A program made the translations under genes and the position numbers. Of a DNA stretch of 47,137 nucleotides, positions 16,018-23,905 are shown one piece after another. The stretch's first letter is position 1, and every line of letters begins with the position of its first letter. The stretch is from positions 1 through 47,137 of the forward strand of contig SBBB01000016.1 in the NCBI GenBank assembly GCA_005239895.1, given 5' to 3'. The notes below the pieces were generated by a model. It was not told the DNA's origin, ran no database searches, and worked only from the letters and a program-made list of their open reading frames with translations. This DNA comes from a bacterium (GTDB lineage Bacteria; Patescibacteriota; Patescibacteriia; SBBB01).

Positions 16018-16737
16018 ATGGAAAAAACTTTAATTATCGGGGTTGGAGAAATAGGTAAATCTTTGGGACGCGTTCTGTCTGCGTCTTATCAGGTCAGTTA
16101 CAAAGATATTAATAACCATACAAATGGAGAATTCCCGGTTATTAATATTTGCTACCCTTATTCTAAAGATTTTGTTGATATAACCAAAAAATATATTCAA
16201 CAACATAAACCTAAACTAACCTTAATTCATTCCACAATTAAAGTTGGCACAACTCGTAAAATTGGTTTTAATGTTGTTCATACACCGGTTACTGGTAAAC
16301 ACCCATTTCTAGATCAAGGTATTTTAACTTTTACTAAACTTATAGGAGCTCAATCTCCGGATAACGCTCGCGCTGCTCAACTTTTCTTAAAAAAAGCTAA
16401 AATTAAAACCTGTATATTTAGTTCTCCTGAAACCACAGAATTAACAAAAATACTTTGCACAACTAGATTAGGATGGGAAGTAGTTTTTGCCAAAGAAGTC
16501 GCTAAATTATCTAAAAAATACAAAGTGCCTTTTGAAGAAGTTTACACTTTATGGACTTCATTTTATAATGAAGGATATGCGAAATTAAAATCTAGTCATT
16601 TTGTTCGCTCTAATTTAAAATCCATGCCTGGAAAAATTGGAGGTCACTGTGTTATGAGTAATTGCGACTTACTAGATTGCTCTTTAACAAACATTATTAA
16701 AAAATTTAATAAATCGTATAATCAAGTTAAAAAGTAA
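16018..16737 (+). CDS. UDP-glucose/GDP-mannose dehydrogenase-like Rossmann protein
   Basis: This 239-aa NAD-binding protein resembles the N-terminal and central parts of nucleotide-sugar 6-dehydrogenases. It has LIIGVGEIGKSLG (5-17) for the dinucleotide and LIHSTIKVGTTRKI (about 74-87), equivalent to the family's STVPPGTT segment, then NVVHTPVTGKHP. KIGGHCVMSNCDLL near the C-terminus resembles the GGHCIPVDP loop. The C-terminal UDP-sugar domain is absent, so it is much shorter than true dehydrogenases (about 400 aa). Its substrate and activity are uncertain. No Shine-Dalgarno; 30 nt before tmk. Confidence 0.75.
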   Translation: MEKTLIIGVGEIGKSLGRVLSASYQVSYKDINNHTNGEFPVINICYPYSKDFVDITKKYIQQHKPKLTLIHSTIKVGTTRKIGFNVVHTPVTGKHPFLDQGILTFTKLIGAQSPDNARAAQLFLKKAKIKTCIFSSPETTELTKILCTTRLGWEVVFAKEVAKLSKKYKVPFEEVYTLWTSFYNEGYAKLKSSHFVRSNLKSMPGKIGGHCVMSNCDLLDCSLTNIIKKFNKSYNQVKK

Positions 16738-16767
16738 CTTTATAAACTTTTTACTAATTTTTAAACT

Positions 16768-17502
16768 ATGCCAATAAAAAAAGGAAAATTTATTGTCATT
16801 GACGGCATTGACGGCAGTGGTAAGGGAACCCAAACCAAACTTTTGATCAAAGCTTTACGCCGGGATAAACAAAAAGTAAAAATTATTAATTTCCCAGCAT
16901 ATTCGTCTAACTTTTTTGGTAAATTTATTGGACATTGTCTTGCCGAACAGTATTTTAATTTTGTACAAACTCATCCCAAAATTGCCTCCGTGCTTTACGC
17001 CGCAGATCGTTTTGAATCTAAAAATAAAATTGAGAAATGGCTAAAACAGGGTTTTATAGTTATAGCGGATAGATATGTGAGCGCTAATCAAATTCATCAG
17101 GGTGGAAAAATTAATAACCTTAAAAAACGCGCCGCATTTATTGAATGGCTACATGAAATGGAATATAATGTTTTTAAAATTCCAAAACCGCATGCTGTTT
17201 TTTATCTAAACGTACCTCTAGTCATAGCCTTAAAACTTATTAAACAAAGAAGTAAAAATACTGGGAGTAAAAAAGATGTTCATGAAAAAGATATTAATTT
17301 TTTAAAAAATTCTCAACAGAGCGCTTTATGGCTCGCTAAAAATCAAAAAAACTGGATTACGATTAATTGTCTCAAAAATAGAGAGATGGACACACCTGAA
17401 AATATTCATCAAATAATTTATTCTCAGGTCAAAAAATTATTAACAAATAAAATTCAAGCAGGGGATTTTTGCGTTGCGTTGAACAACCCCCTGCTACACT
17501 AA
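16768..17502 (+). CDS. tmk: Thymidylate kinase
   Basis: This enzyme phosphorylates dTMP to dTDP for DNA synthesis. The P-loop is GIDGSGKGTQ (about 13-22). The DRY-type motif is ADRYVSANQIHQGGK. FPAYSSNFFGK holds the substrate-binding Phe-Pro region. A lid segment with RSKNTGSKKDVHEKD follows. At 244 aa it is longer than usual (about 210). The extra C-terminal residues IQAGDFCVALNNPLLH are encoded by the convergent gene's terminator hairpin. No Shine-Dalgarno. Confidence 0.93.
   Translation: MPIKKGKFIVIDGIDGSGKGTQTKLLIKALRRDKQKVKIINFPAYSSNFFGKFIGHCLAEQYFNFVQTHPKIASVLYAADRFESKNKIEKWLKQGFIVIADRYVSANQIHQGGKINNLKKRAAFIEWLHEMEYNVFKIPKPHAVFYLNVPLVIALKLIKQRSKNTGSKKDVHEKDINFLKNSQQSALWLAKNQKNWITINCLKNREMDTPENIHQIIYSQVKKLLTNKIQAGDFCVALNNPLLH
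17457..17495 (-). terminator. Terminator of the 95-aa gene, inside the tmk 3' end
   Basis: AGCAGGGG pairs with CCCCTGCT around a 23-nt loop. On the minus strand it lies 43 nt after the 95-aa gene and is followed by TTGAATTTTATTT. It also codes for the last residues of tmk. Confidence 0.6.
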
Positions 17503-17537
17503 TAAACGACAAAATTACTTATGCTTAACAGCATTAG

Positions 17538-17825
17538 CTAATTGCCAAATATAGCTAAAAAAACACCCTTATCATCAAAAAAGAAATAACCAAGATAACC
17601 ACCGTAGCAAAAACCAGCAATCAAACAGACTGCAACAAAAATCCTGTTAATGATATTGCCTCGAATCTTGCCGGAGTTATTAAAGTAGAAATAATCTATA
17701 GTAAAACCAAAAGATCCACTGACTATAGTAGATACAATGGCACTAACCAGAGCACCCATCAAAACCAAAAACATGCAAAAACCAAACAAAATCCAATTAA
17801 ATATTGTTACGCTAATCACTTCCAT
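17538..17825 (-). CDS. Small membrane protein, 95 aa
   Basis: Starts MEVISVTIFNWILFGFCMFL, with AAGGAGG 6 nt upstream. There are two or three hydrophobic segments (about residues 5-36 and 58-92, the latter glycine/tyrosine-rich: AGFCYGGYLGYFFF). The middle is polar (DYFYFNNSGKIRGN). Family not recognised. It lies downstream of the 37-aa basic gene on the same strand, separated by a hairpin. Confidence 0.72.
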   Translation of the reverse strand: MEVISVTIFNWILFGFCMFLVLMGALVSAIVSTIVSGSFGFTIDYFYFNNSGKIRGNIINRIFVAVCLIAGFCYGGYLGYFFFDDKGVFLAIFGN

Positions 17826-17854
17826 ATCAGACCTCCTTCTGTAAAATGAGTTGC

Positions 17855-17882
17855 TGAAGGGGACTGTGGCTGGCCCCCTTCA
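17855..17882 (-). terminator. Hairpin between the 37-aa and 95-aa genes
   Basis: TGAAGGGG pairs with CCCCTTCA (12-nt loop). It sits 36 nt after the 37-aa gene stop and 30 nt before the 95-aa gene start. It could therefore end the first message or act in the leader of the second. Confidence 0.5.
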
Positions 17883-17917
17883 CCTTTTGTTACCTGAAAA
17901 CAATAAAATAATTGACC

Positions 17918-18031
17918 CTAAAGCCACTTCCTCCTTTCCCTCTTTTTTCTTCCTCTTCGGTTTAACGCTGCACCCTTTACTCCTACCATGGTAAGCGGAG
18001 GTGGTCTCTTGGAATTCTTTTTCTTGATCAT
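17918..18031 (-). CDS. Very basic 37-aa peptide
   Basis: The frame reads MIKKKNSKRPPPLTMVGVKG followed by AALNRRGRKKRERRKWL. It has a GAGG ribosome site 8 nt upstream and a promoter about 30 nt before that. More than a third of the residues are Lys or Arg, as in small ribosome- or nucleic-acid-binding proteins. I cannot assign it to a family. Its gene signals support it more than its length does. Confidence 0.5.
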   Translation of the reverse strand: MIKKKNSKRPPPLTMVGVKGAALNRRGRKKRERRKWL

Positions 18032-18061
18032 CAGAGATCCTCACTTTCAATAAAACATAAT

Positions 18062-18090
18062 ATCATAGTTAATGTTATTAAGCCACTCAA
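18062..18090 (-). promoter_or_regulatory. Sigma70-type promoter for the 37-aa gene
   Basis: On the minus strand TTGAGT, 17-nt spacer, TATGAT. Confidence 0.5.
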
Positions 18091-18183
18091 AATTACAAAA
18101 ATTAAGTTCTGCATTGAAATCCTTGTGTTATTTTTTAATAAGATGTATACTGATAAAAGTTAATTTTTAATAAAAACAGTTTC

Positions 18184-18265
18184 TGTCATTCCCGACCTGA
18201 TCGGGAATCCGGGAGCGCGCACAATTAATAATAAGTCTGGACTCTAGTCAGGTCTAGGCTGACAT
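18184..18265. repeat. GTCATTCCCG-bounded repeat, copy 1
   Basis: Begins TGTCATTCCCGACCTGATCG and ends GGTCTAGGCTGACA. It holds an inner CCCGACCTGATCGGG hairpin. The family recurs at 20071, 29593, 37190 and 42180. Confidence 0.65.
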
Positions 18266-18317
18266 AAAATACATAGATTGTATATTTTTTAGTTTTAATT
18301 TTTAAACACGTAAAAAT

Positions 18318-19466
18318 ATGACAAAAAACACAAAAATAGTGCTTGGTATAGTTTTAGTTTTAATAGTTGTTTTCATTGGGTATAAAATGACAATGAAACC
18401 CGATTCAAAAGATACTAGCATGCCAGCTTCCACTGAACCGATTAAGATTGGATTTATTGGACCACTAACCGGCGATGCAGCTGCTTATGGGGCAGATACA
18501 GCTAGCGCGGCTCAAATTGCATTAAAAGAAATTAATACCGCAGGTGGTGTCAATGGAAGACAAATAGAACTAATTGTAGAAGATGGAAAATGTAATGCCA
18601 AAGATGGTCTTTCTAGCGCGCAAAAACTTATCAATCTAGATAAAGTAAAAATTATTCTATCAGCAAGTTGTAGCGGGGAATTATTAGGTTTTACTAATCT
18701 AGCTGAACAAAATAAAGTGCTGGTATTAAATACCCTAGCTTCAAATCCAAAAATTAGCGAAGCTGGTGATTATATTTTTAGAAACGATCCCAGTGATGCA
18801 GATGGCGGTAAACAATTAGCACAGTTAGTTGTAAAATCTTATAAAAAAGTGTCTATTATAACTGAAAATACAGAATATGCTCAAGGCATTGCAACTGTAT
18901 TTAAGGAAGTATATAAAAATCTTAGTGGTACTATAGTTGTTGATGAAGTTTTTTCTCCAGATATGAAAGATTTCCGTTCCATATTACTTAAAATCAAAGG
19001 AACAGACACTGAGGCAATTTTCTTAAATCCGCAAGCTCCAGCTAATGCAGCTCGGCTTGCAAAACAAGCTCGCGAACTTGGCCTTAATCAACAATTCTAC
19101 GTTGCCTATATGAGCGGACCAGAATTTGCAGCCTCGGGTCCAAGCGCTGAAGGTGCTTATATTATTGATGTTCCCGGACTGGCTACTGGAAAAGGTGCTG
19201 AACTTTTAAAGAAGTTTAAAGATGTTTATAACCGTGAACCTGGTTATCCTTATTTTGTTGGTTCGACATATGATGCTTTGTTTCTTCTGACGGATGCCAT
19301 AAAAAAAGAAGGTGAAAATACAACCAAAATTAAAGATTATCTTTATGCTCTACCAGAATATGACGGAACTGTTGGTAAATATAAATTCGATAAAAATGGT
19401 GATCTGGAAGGTATTGATTTTATAGTTCGAAAAGTAGTTGACCAAAAAGCTACAGAGCTCAAATAA
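18318..19466 (+). CDS. LivK-like periplasmic-type binding protein (Peripla_BP_6)
   Basis: This solute-binding protein belongs to the branched-chain amino acid ABC-transporter family. A single N-terminal transmembrane anchor (about residues 6-24) and a short linker are followed by the type I binding fold. IKIGFIGPLTGDAAAYG (about 42-58), GGVNGRQIELIVEDGKC and ILSASCSGE are the usual start. Then come GSTYDALFLLTDAIKK and YDGTVGKYKFDKNGD near the end. The first residues could be an uncleaved signal anchor. No permease or ATPase gene is near it, so the partner is elsewhere or it works as a sensor. No Shine-Dalgarno. Confidence 0.9.
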   Translation: MTKNTKIVLGIVLVLIVVFIGYKMTMKPDSKDTSMPASTEPIKIGFIGPLTGDAAAYGADTASAAQIALKEINTAGGVNGRQIELIVEDGKCNAKDGLSSAQKLINLDKVKIILSASCSGELLGFTNLAEQNKVLVLNTLASNPKISEAGDYIFRNDPSDADGGKQLAQLVVKSYKKVSIITENTEYAQGIATVFKEVYKNLSGTIVVDEVFSPDMKDFRSILLKIKGTDTEAIFLNPQAPANAARLAKQARELGLNQQFYVAYMSGPEFAASGPSAEGAYIIDVPGLATGKGAELLKKFKDVYNREPGYPYFVGSTYDALFLLTDAIKKEGENTTKIKDYLYALPEYDGTVGKYKFDKNGDLEGIDFIVRKVVDQKATELK

Positions 19467-19552
19467 GCTTCTAAGCTTTTATATAACATTTATTTCATTC
19501 ATATCTACATATTAAAAAGCTAAATTCATTAGCGTTGTTTGGATGCGTTTTC

Positions 19553-19580
19553 TTGACATTTTTAAAGTATGTTGTATGCT
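19553..19580 (+). promoter_or_regulatory. Consensus sigma70 promoter
   Basis: A perfect TTGACA, 16-nt spacer and TATGCT, 70 nt upstream of the first of two small genes. Confidence 0.75.
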
Positions 19581-19649
19581 TAGGAAAGGGTTGTTTTTTC
19601 TTACAAACAACTATTAACCACTAAATAACAAGAAGGATTAAGGAGGATT

Positions 19650-19805
19650 ATGGAACCAATTAGTATAATTGAAGTATTGCAACGCAGGCTTGAAATAGTT
19701 GAAAAAGAGCGCGATGATGCTATACAAAAACTCAACGCAGCTCGCGCAGAAATTGAAACCCTTAAAAAACAAGCTTATGAACGTACACTAGGAGCGCACT
19801 CTTAG
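19650..19805 (+). CDS. Small coiled-coil protein, 51 aa
   Basis: Starts MEPISIIEVLQRRLEIVEKE, with a near-perfect AAGGAGG 4-5 nt upstream. Heptad-like hydrophobic spacing runs through RRLEIVEKERDDAIQKLNA and AEIETLKKQA, so it should form a single coiled coil. Function unknown. It is the first gene of a two-gene unit with its own promoter and a terminator after the second gene. Confidence 0.65.
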   Translation: MEPISIIEVLQRRLEIVEKERDDAIQKLNAARAEIETLKKQAYERTLGAHS

Positions 19806-19844
19806 TAATTTAAACATTTTCTTGGATCAAAATAAGGAGACAAC

Positions 19845-20003
19845 ATGCCTAAAAAACTAGCACCGAAAAAGATCAAAAAAGAAAGCACGTTCGCTGACAG
19901 ATTTAACGCAGACGACCCAAACTACGAAGAAGAGTATGAGTTAAAAAAACCAGACGAAGACGGAAACGATATTATTGAATGGAATCCAGAAAATGGAGAG
20001 TAA
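19845..20003 (+). CDS. Small acidic protein, 52 aa
   Basis: Starts MPKKLAPKKIKKESTFADRF, with AAGGAGA upstream. The first 12 residues are basic and the remainder is strongly acidic (NADDPNYEEEYELKKPDEDG, EWNPENGE) and probably disordered. A terminator follows 17 nt after the stop. It pairs with the coiled-coil gene just upstream. Function unknown. Confidence 0.65.
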   Translation: MPKKLAPKKIKKESTFADRFNADDPNYEEEYELKKPDEDGNDIIEWNPENGE

Positions 20004-20019
20004 AAAAGCAAACAATAAT

Positions 20020-20057
20020 GGCGCTACCAGATATTATCAGTAGCGCTTTCGGGTTTT
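20020..20057 (+). terminator. Intrinsic terminator of the small two-gene unit
   Basis: GGCGCTAC pairs with GTAGCGCT (12-nt loop), then TTCGGGTTTTT. Confidence 0.8.
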
Positions 20058-20070
20058 TAAAAATTATCAC

Positions 20071-20243
20071 CTATCATTCCCGACCTGATCGGGAATCCAG
20101 GTTATCAAATCTTCAGCCCTGAGGTACTTAGAATCGATAGGTTGAAAGTTTAAAAAAATAGTTACTTTATTAACTTTCTACTTATTGCTTTCTACTTTCA
20201 AACCTTAAAGACTGGATCCCCGGGTCACGGCCCGAGGATGACA
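20071..20243. repeat. GTCATTCCCG-bounded repeat, copy 2
   Basis: Left end TATCATTCCCGACCTGATCG, right end CCCGAGGATGACA. The middle holds AAGTAGAAAG-type low-complexity sequence. No coding potential seen. Confidence 0.65.
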
Positions 20244-20263
20244 AATAAAAATACAAACCAGAT

Positions 20264-20479
20264 CTAACGCTTTGATTTTTTTAATTTAAGCATTTCAATT
20301 AAAGCGGAAATAATAAACACAACTTGCAAAGTTGAGAAAATTATATCTTTAATACTTACACTATAAATAAGCAAAGAAACACCTCCGATTATAAACAGTA
20401 GATCTTGTCTTTTTTCAGATTTTATCCAAACTGCAACAGATATAATAATTAAACCAATGATTCCAAAAATTATAAACAT
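20264..20479 (-). CDS. Small membrane protein, 71 aa
   Basis: Three hydrophobic segments fill most of the chain (FIIFGIIGLIIISVAVWI, DLLFIIGGVSLLIYSV, IIFSTLQVVFIISALI). Short lysine-rich turns separate them, and the C-terminus is basic (KLKKSKR). There is no ribosome site. It is a plausible but unproven gene between repeats. Confidence 0.5.
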   Translation of the reverse strand: MFIIFGIIGLIIISVAVWIKSEKRQDLLFIIGGVSLLIYSVSIKDIIFSTLQVVFIISALIEMLKLKKSKR

Positions 20480-20573
20480 AAAGTTAATTTAAGAATTTAA
20501 TTCAATAATAACACAAATTAAATCCATCTAAAATAGTGTATTGTTTTTAAACATCCTTATACTATATACCATC

Positions 20574-20612
20574 GTCTACAGCGATCTGCGATAGCAGAGT
20601 TGTGTAGACACA
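20574..20612. repeat. 40-nt hairpin repeat, copy 1 (upstream of Cas2-like gene)
   Basis: Outer arms GTCTACA/TGTAGAC enclose CTGCGATAGCAG. It ends 30 nt before the Cas2/PaaX-like start codon. The consensus with copies 2-4 is gCGTCTACA-n-CTACGCGATAGCAG-n-TGTAGAC. Confidence 0.75.
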
Positions 20613-20642
20613 GCACGTACAAATATATTATAATATAATTAT

Positions 20643-21119
20643 ATGATGAACAATACAATCAGCGATCATTTAATAGCTTATTTATTATCTTGCCGCTCTT
20701 TAACAATATATAGACAAATATTATGGTGGCGATTGAAAAAAAGACTAGATACCGCTAAACAAAAAAATTTTAGACAAAATCTCTATCGATTAAATAAAAA
20801 AGGTGCTATAAAAATAAACGGCAATCTTATTCATTTAAATAAAAAAGTACTCACTAATTATACAAAAAGAAATAACTTAGTAACGATTAAAAAATATCCA
20901 ATTAAAACTGAAGAAATTTTAATTTCTTTTGACATACCAGAAGACAAAAAGAAGATTAGAGAATGGCTTCGTAGACAAATCAAATATTGGAATTTTAAAA
21001 TGGTTCAAAAAAGCCTGTGGTCTGGATTTGGTCCTGTACCAAAAGACTTTAAAGAAAAACTTAAAGAGTTGGGTGTTGAGAAAAACATTAAAATATTTAA
21101 ACTAAATAAAAAATTATAA
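20643..21119 (+). CDS. Cas2/PaaX-like protein (HTH plus Cas2-type fold)
   Basis: This 158-aa protein has a basic N-terminal half that looks like a winged helix (YLLSCRSLTIYRQILWWRLK and a LYRLNKKGAIKINGN wing). Its C-terminal half resembles the PaaX C-terminal/Cas2 ferredoxin-like domain: EEILISFDIPEDKKKIREWL (first strand with the SFDIPE motif), then NFKMVQKSLWSGFGPVP (the xQxSvwxG strand). Stand-alone proteins of this type occur in Patescibacteria without CRISPR arrays, and no array is present here. The gene is bracketed by hairpin repeats 30 nt before the start and 9 nt after the stop. It could be a repressor or a nuclease acting on those hairpins; neither is shown. Confidence 0.75.
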   Translation: MMNNTISDHLIAYLLSCRSLTIYRQILWWRLKKRLDTAKQKNFRQNLYRLNKKGAIKINGNLIHLNKKVLTNYTKRNNLVTIKKYPIKTEEILISFDIPEDKKKIREWLRRQIKYWNFKMVQKSLWSGFGPVPKDFKEKLKELGVEKNIKIFKLNKKL

Positions 21120-21128
21120 TATTTTGGT

Positions 21129-21168
21129 GCGTCTACAACACTACGCGATAGCAGAGAGTTGTAGATAC
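21129..21168. repeat. 40-nt hairpin repeat, copy 2 (downstream of Cas2-like gene)
   Basis: GTCTACAAC pairs with GTTGTAGAT (one G-T), with CTACGCGATAGCAG inside. It starts 9 nt after the Cas2-like stop codon. Confidence 0.75.
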
Positions 21169-21251
21169 TATCTATCACCTATTGATAAAAAATATTTAAA
21201 TATGTTAAAGTAAATTTGCTTATCCTATCATGCGATAGGACACGTAAAAAT

Positions 21252-21700
21252 ATGGAAATAAAAGATTCACCGCCAAAAATACCTTTCGCCACTTATCAAG
21301 TTGGCTTAAAAATTCTGCTCAAAAAAGAGGACAAGTTTTTATTCCTAATAGATAGTAGTACTGGATTTTTAGATTTACCAGGTGGGCGTATAGACGAAAT
21401 TGAGCACGAAACCCAGCTTACTGAAATTATCGCTAGAGAAGTAAATGAAGAGCTCGGAGAAAACATAAAATACAAATTAGGAAAACCTATTTTTCAATTT
21501 CGCAGGTAGAACAATAAAAAAAGGAATGCACTTTTATTACAGTATACGAAGCTGAATATTTGTCAGGTGAAGTTAAATTATCTCATGAACATAGTAATTT
21601 TCAATGGGTTAATTCTAAAGAAATGAACTGGCCCGCAGATCGCTTTTTTAATAAAGAAGAATATGAAGCTTTTAAAAAATATTTTGAAGCTTTGAGTTGA
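21252..21700 (+). pseudogene. Nudix hydrolase, disrupted by frameshifts
   Basis: The N-terminal part is a good Nudix domain: VGLKILLKKEDKFLFLID, then LPGGRIDEIEHETQLTEII and AREVNEELGE forming the Nudix box with a 3-residue expansion. The frame stops at TAG 21507 after PIFQFRR. The C-terminal half is found one and two frames over: GRTIKKGMH, then FITVYEAEYLSGEVKL, EHSNFQWV and a final FEALS at 21700. At least two indels are needed to restore it, so decay is likelier than a single sequencing error. It probably once hydrolysed a nucleoside diphosphate derivative. The frame is open upstream of 21252, but MEIKDSPPKIP is the natural start. The SDR gene begins 4 nt later. Confidence 0.75.
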
Positions 21701-21704
21701 TTAT

Positions 21705-22451
21705 ATGATTTTAAAAAATAAAAAAATTTTAATAACTGGTGCTTCGAGTGGTATAGGTCAAGCCATAGCTATGGCTTGCGCTCAAAAAAGAGCCACAGTT
21801 ATTATTAATTATAGAAAAAATCTTAAAGGAGCCAAACAAACCTTAGAAGAAGTTGAAAAACACTCTAAAGGATTTATTTTTCAAGCGGACTTAACTAATG
21901 AAAAACAAATTCAAAAAATGTTTACGGGTATTGCCAATAAAACTGGGAAAATAGATATTTTAGTAAATAATGCTGGCGACGCGCAACCTGGAGACTTTTT
22001 TAATAATCAAAACTGGCAAGATCAATTTGAAAATATTTTCTTTTCAGCTTTACATACTTCTCAAAAATTTCTGGGACAAAATAAAAAATCTCCTTTGAGA
22101 AAAATTTTAAATATCACCTCGTACTACGGAACTATTGGTGGAGGTAATCCAGAATTCTTTGCCTATTCTGTAGCTAAAGCTGCCTTAGCAAGTATGACTG
22201 TTGCGCTTGCAAAAACTGATGGTAAAATTTTAGTAAATGCTGTTGCGCCAGGATACACCTGGACTCCACCTTGGGAAGGAATATCTGTAGCTGAAAAGAA
22301 AATTTGCGAAGCAAAAGTAATGATCAATAGATATGTAACTGCGAATGAAATTGCTCACGCAGTGGTTAGTATTCTGGAAAATAATGCTATTACAGGACAA
22401 ATTATTACTGTGGATGGAGGCCTATCTTTACAAAAACTAGAGAAAAAATAA
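21705..22451 (+). CDS. Short-chain dehydrogenase/reductase (FabG-like)
   Basis: This is an NAD(P)-dependent oxidoreductase of the classical SDR family, 248 aa. It has the cofactor motif GASSGIG (about 11-17), the structural motif NNAG (about 88-91) and a catalytic Ser in NITSYYG. The YxxxK pair is in YSVAK, and the C-terminal TGQIITVDGG is typical of FabG and sugar/alcohol dehydrogenases. No lipid-synthesis genes lie nearby, so a 3-oxoacyl-ACP role is not supported by context. No Shine-Dalgarno; 4 nt after the Nudix remnant. Confidence 0.88.
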   Translation: MILKNKKILITGASSGIGQAIAMACAQKRATVIINYRKNLKGAKQTLEEVEKHSKGFIFQADLTNEKQIQKMFTGIANKTGKIDILVNNAGDAQPGDFFNNQNWQDQFENIFFSALHTSQKFLGQNKKSPLRKILNITSYYGTIGGGNPEFFAYSVAKAALASMTVALAKTDGKILVNAVAPGYTWTPPWEGISVAEKKICEAKVMINRYVTANEIAHAVVSILENNAITGQIITVDGGLSLQKLEKK

Positions 22452-22626
22452 AAATTCATATATAAATTATAGGATTGCATGCAATTTCTTATAATCAGAG
22501 AGGTGAAACTAACCACACACCTCCCTTAGTGATATAAAAATGTTCTTGACTTTTTGACAAAAGTGTTAAAATATTTAAACTAAACTAAATAAAAAATATT
22601 ATAGTTCATATAAATATGGTTTTGAT

Positions 22627-22666
22627 GCGTCTACAGTACTAGGCGATAGCAGAACATTGTAGACAC
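22627..22666. repeat. 40-nt hairpin repeat, copy 3
   Basis: GCGTCTACA and TGTAGACAC flank CTAGGCGATAGCAG. It lies in the gap between the convergent SDR and M20 genes, 16 nt past the M20 stop codon. Confidence 0.72.
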
Positions 22667-22682
22667 TAAAATTATCCATTCT

Positions 22683-23774
22683 TCATATCTTCATATTTAT
22701 CTCAACAAATTTTTTAAGCACAATATAAAATTGTTCTAGACTGTTCATATCAACCCATTCATTTTCACTGTGGTGACCTCCACCCCTTGGTCTAGTTAAA
22801 ATTGTTTGAATGCCTTTATCTAGAAAAAATCTAGCGTCGGATGAGCCATGAGAATGAATAAATTTCTGTTTAATCTTAAGCTGATCATATACAATTTTAG
22901 AAAAAGCTTTAATGTAATTATTTTTAATATCAATACTATAATTATTCCCAAATGAAATTTCTTTAATAGTTATGCCTTTATAATTCTTAAGAATGGCCTG
23001 AAATATTTTTTCTAACCTTGGTTTGGAAGAAGCTGAAGCAATGCGAATATCAATCATAGCCGAAGCATAATTTGGTATCTGATTTGTTGATTCTCCTCCT
23101 TTTATTTTACCAATATTAAAAGTATCGTGAATATGATCTTTAGTGCAACAAGGTTCTTTTGGAAATTGTTTCTTAATAATAAACAAAAAATCAATCAACT
23201 CCTCTATAGAGTTTTTACCTGACCATGGACGTGAAGCATGCCCTGATTTTCCTTGACTCTCAATTAATAGGTGCCACACGCCTTTAGCCGACACTTCTAG
23301 TGCAAAATTTTTACCCCCATCTGGTAATATACACAAGTCCGAACTGTAACCACTGGACAGCAAGGCCTTAACACCGTTATGACCTCCTATTTCTTCGTCA
23401 GTTGTAATCATTATTCCTGTACTATATTGTGGCAGCCTTTTCCCCAATTCTTGAAAAAGTTTTAAATAACATGCAATAGCAAATTTCATATCAAAAACAC
23501 CGCGACCATAAATGCAATTGTTTTGTAATTTAGGTTGAAATGTTTTTTCAGAACCATCAACAACATCAAGATGCGCTTGAAGCCACAACTTTGGTTTTTT
23601 TGTTTTTTGGGTAGTAATTAACAAAGATGAAAAATTATTCTTTTTATAATCAGTAATATAAACTGGCACTGTTTTTAATTGAGTTTTTATCCAAGCTATG
23701 GCTTTTTCATTTTCCAAATAATTACCAGTAACAGTTTTAAAAGCTATTAATTTTAGTAATGTTTTAGCTAACAT
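22683..23774 (-). CDS. M20-family metallopeptidase (ArgE/DapE-like)
   Basis: This is a zinc-dependent amidohydrolase/peptidase of 363 aa. It has the first metal motif LQAHLDVVDG, then YGRGVFDMK with the bridging aspartate, then ITTDEEIGGHNG with the catalytic and metal-binding glutamates. The second metal region is DGGKN/SAKG, and the final histidine is in RGGGHHSENEW. The dimerisation lid holds GKSGHASRPWSGKNSIE. It may process an N-acyl amino acid or a dipeptide; no biosynthetic genes are adjacent. No Shine-Dalgarno. Confidence 0.9.
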   Translation of the reverse strand: MLAKTLLKLIAFKTVTGNYLENEKAIAWIKTQLKTVPVYITDYKKNNFSSLLITTQKTKKPKLWLQAHLDVVDGSEKTFQPKLQNNCIYGRGVFDMKFAIACYLKLFQELGKRLPQYSTGIMITTDEEIGGHNGVKALLSSGYSSDLCILPDGGKNFALEVSAKGVWHLLIESQGKSGHASRPWSGKNSIEELIDFLFIIKKQFPKEPCCTKDHIHDTFNIGKIKGGESTNQIPNYASAMIDIRIASASSKPRLEKIFQAILKNYKGITIKEISFGNNYSIDIKNNYIKAFSKIVYDQLKIKQKFIHSHGSSDARFFLDKGIQTILTRPRGGGHHSENEWVDMNSLEQFYIVLKKFVEINMKI

Positions 23775-23857
23775 ATATTATAAATATAAATTATATCTAA
23801 ATTAGATATTACGCTCTTTTATTGTACAAACTGAAACGTGTTTTGTATATAGATTTC

Positions 23858-23887
23858 TTGGGGCATGTACACTCTAACATGCCCCAA
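23858..23887 (-). terminator. Terminator of the 24811 gene
   Basis: TTGGGGCATGT and ACATGCCCCAA form a perfect 11-bp stem with an 8-nt loop, 19 nt after the minus-strand stop. Confidence 0.7.
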
Positions 23888-23905
23888 ATTTACCGGCAAC
23901 CAATT

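Noticed and set aside
22550-22580. TTGACT/TTGACA promoter-like words reading toward the M20 gene's 3' end
   Set aside because: The spacing is poor and no plus-strand product follows; probably chance in AT-rich DNA.
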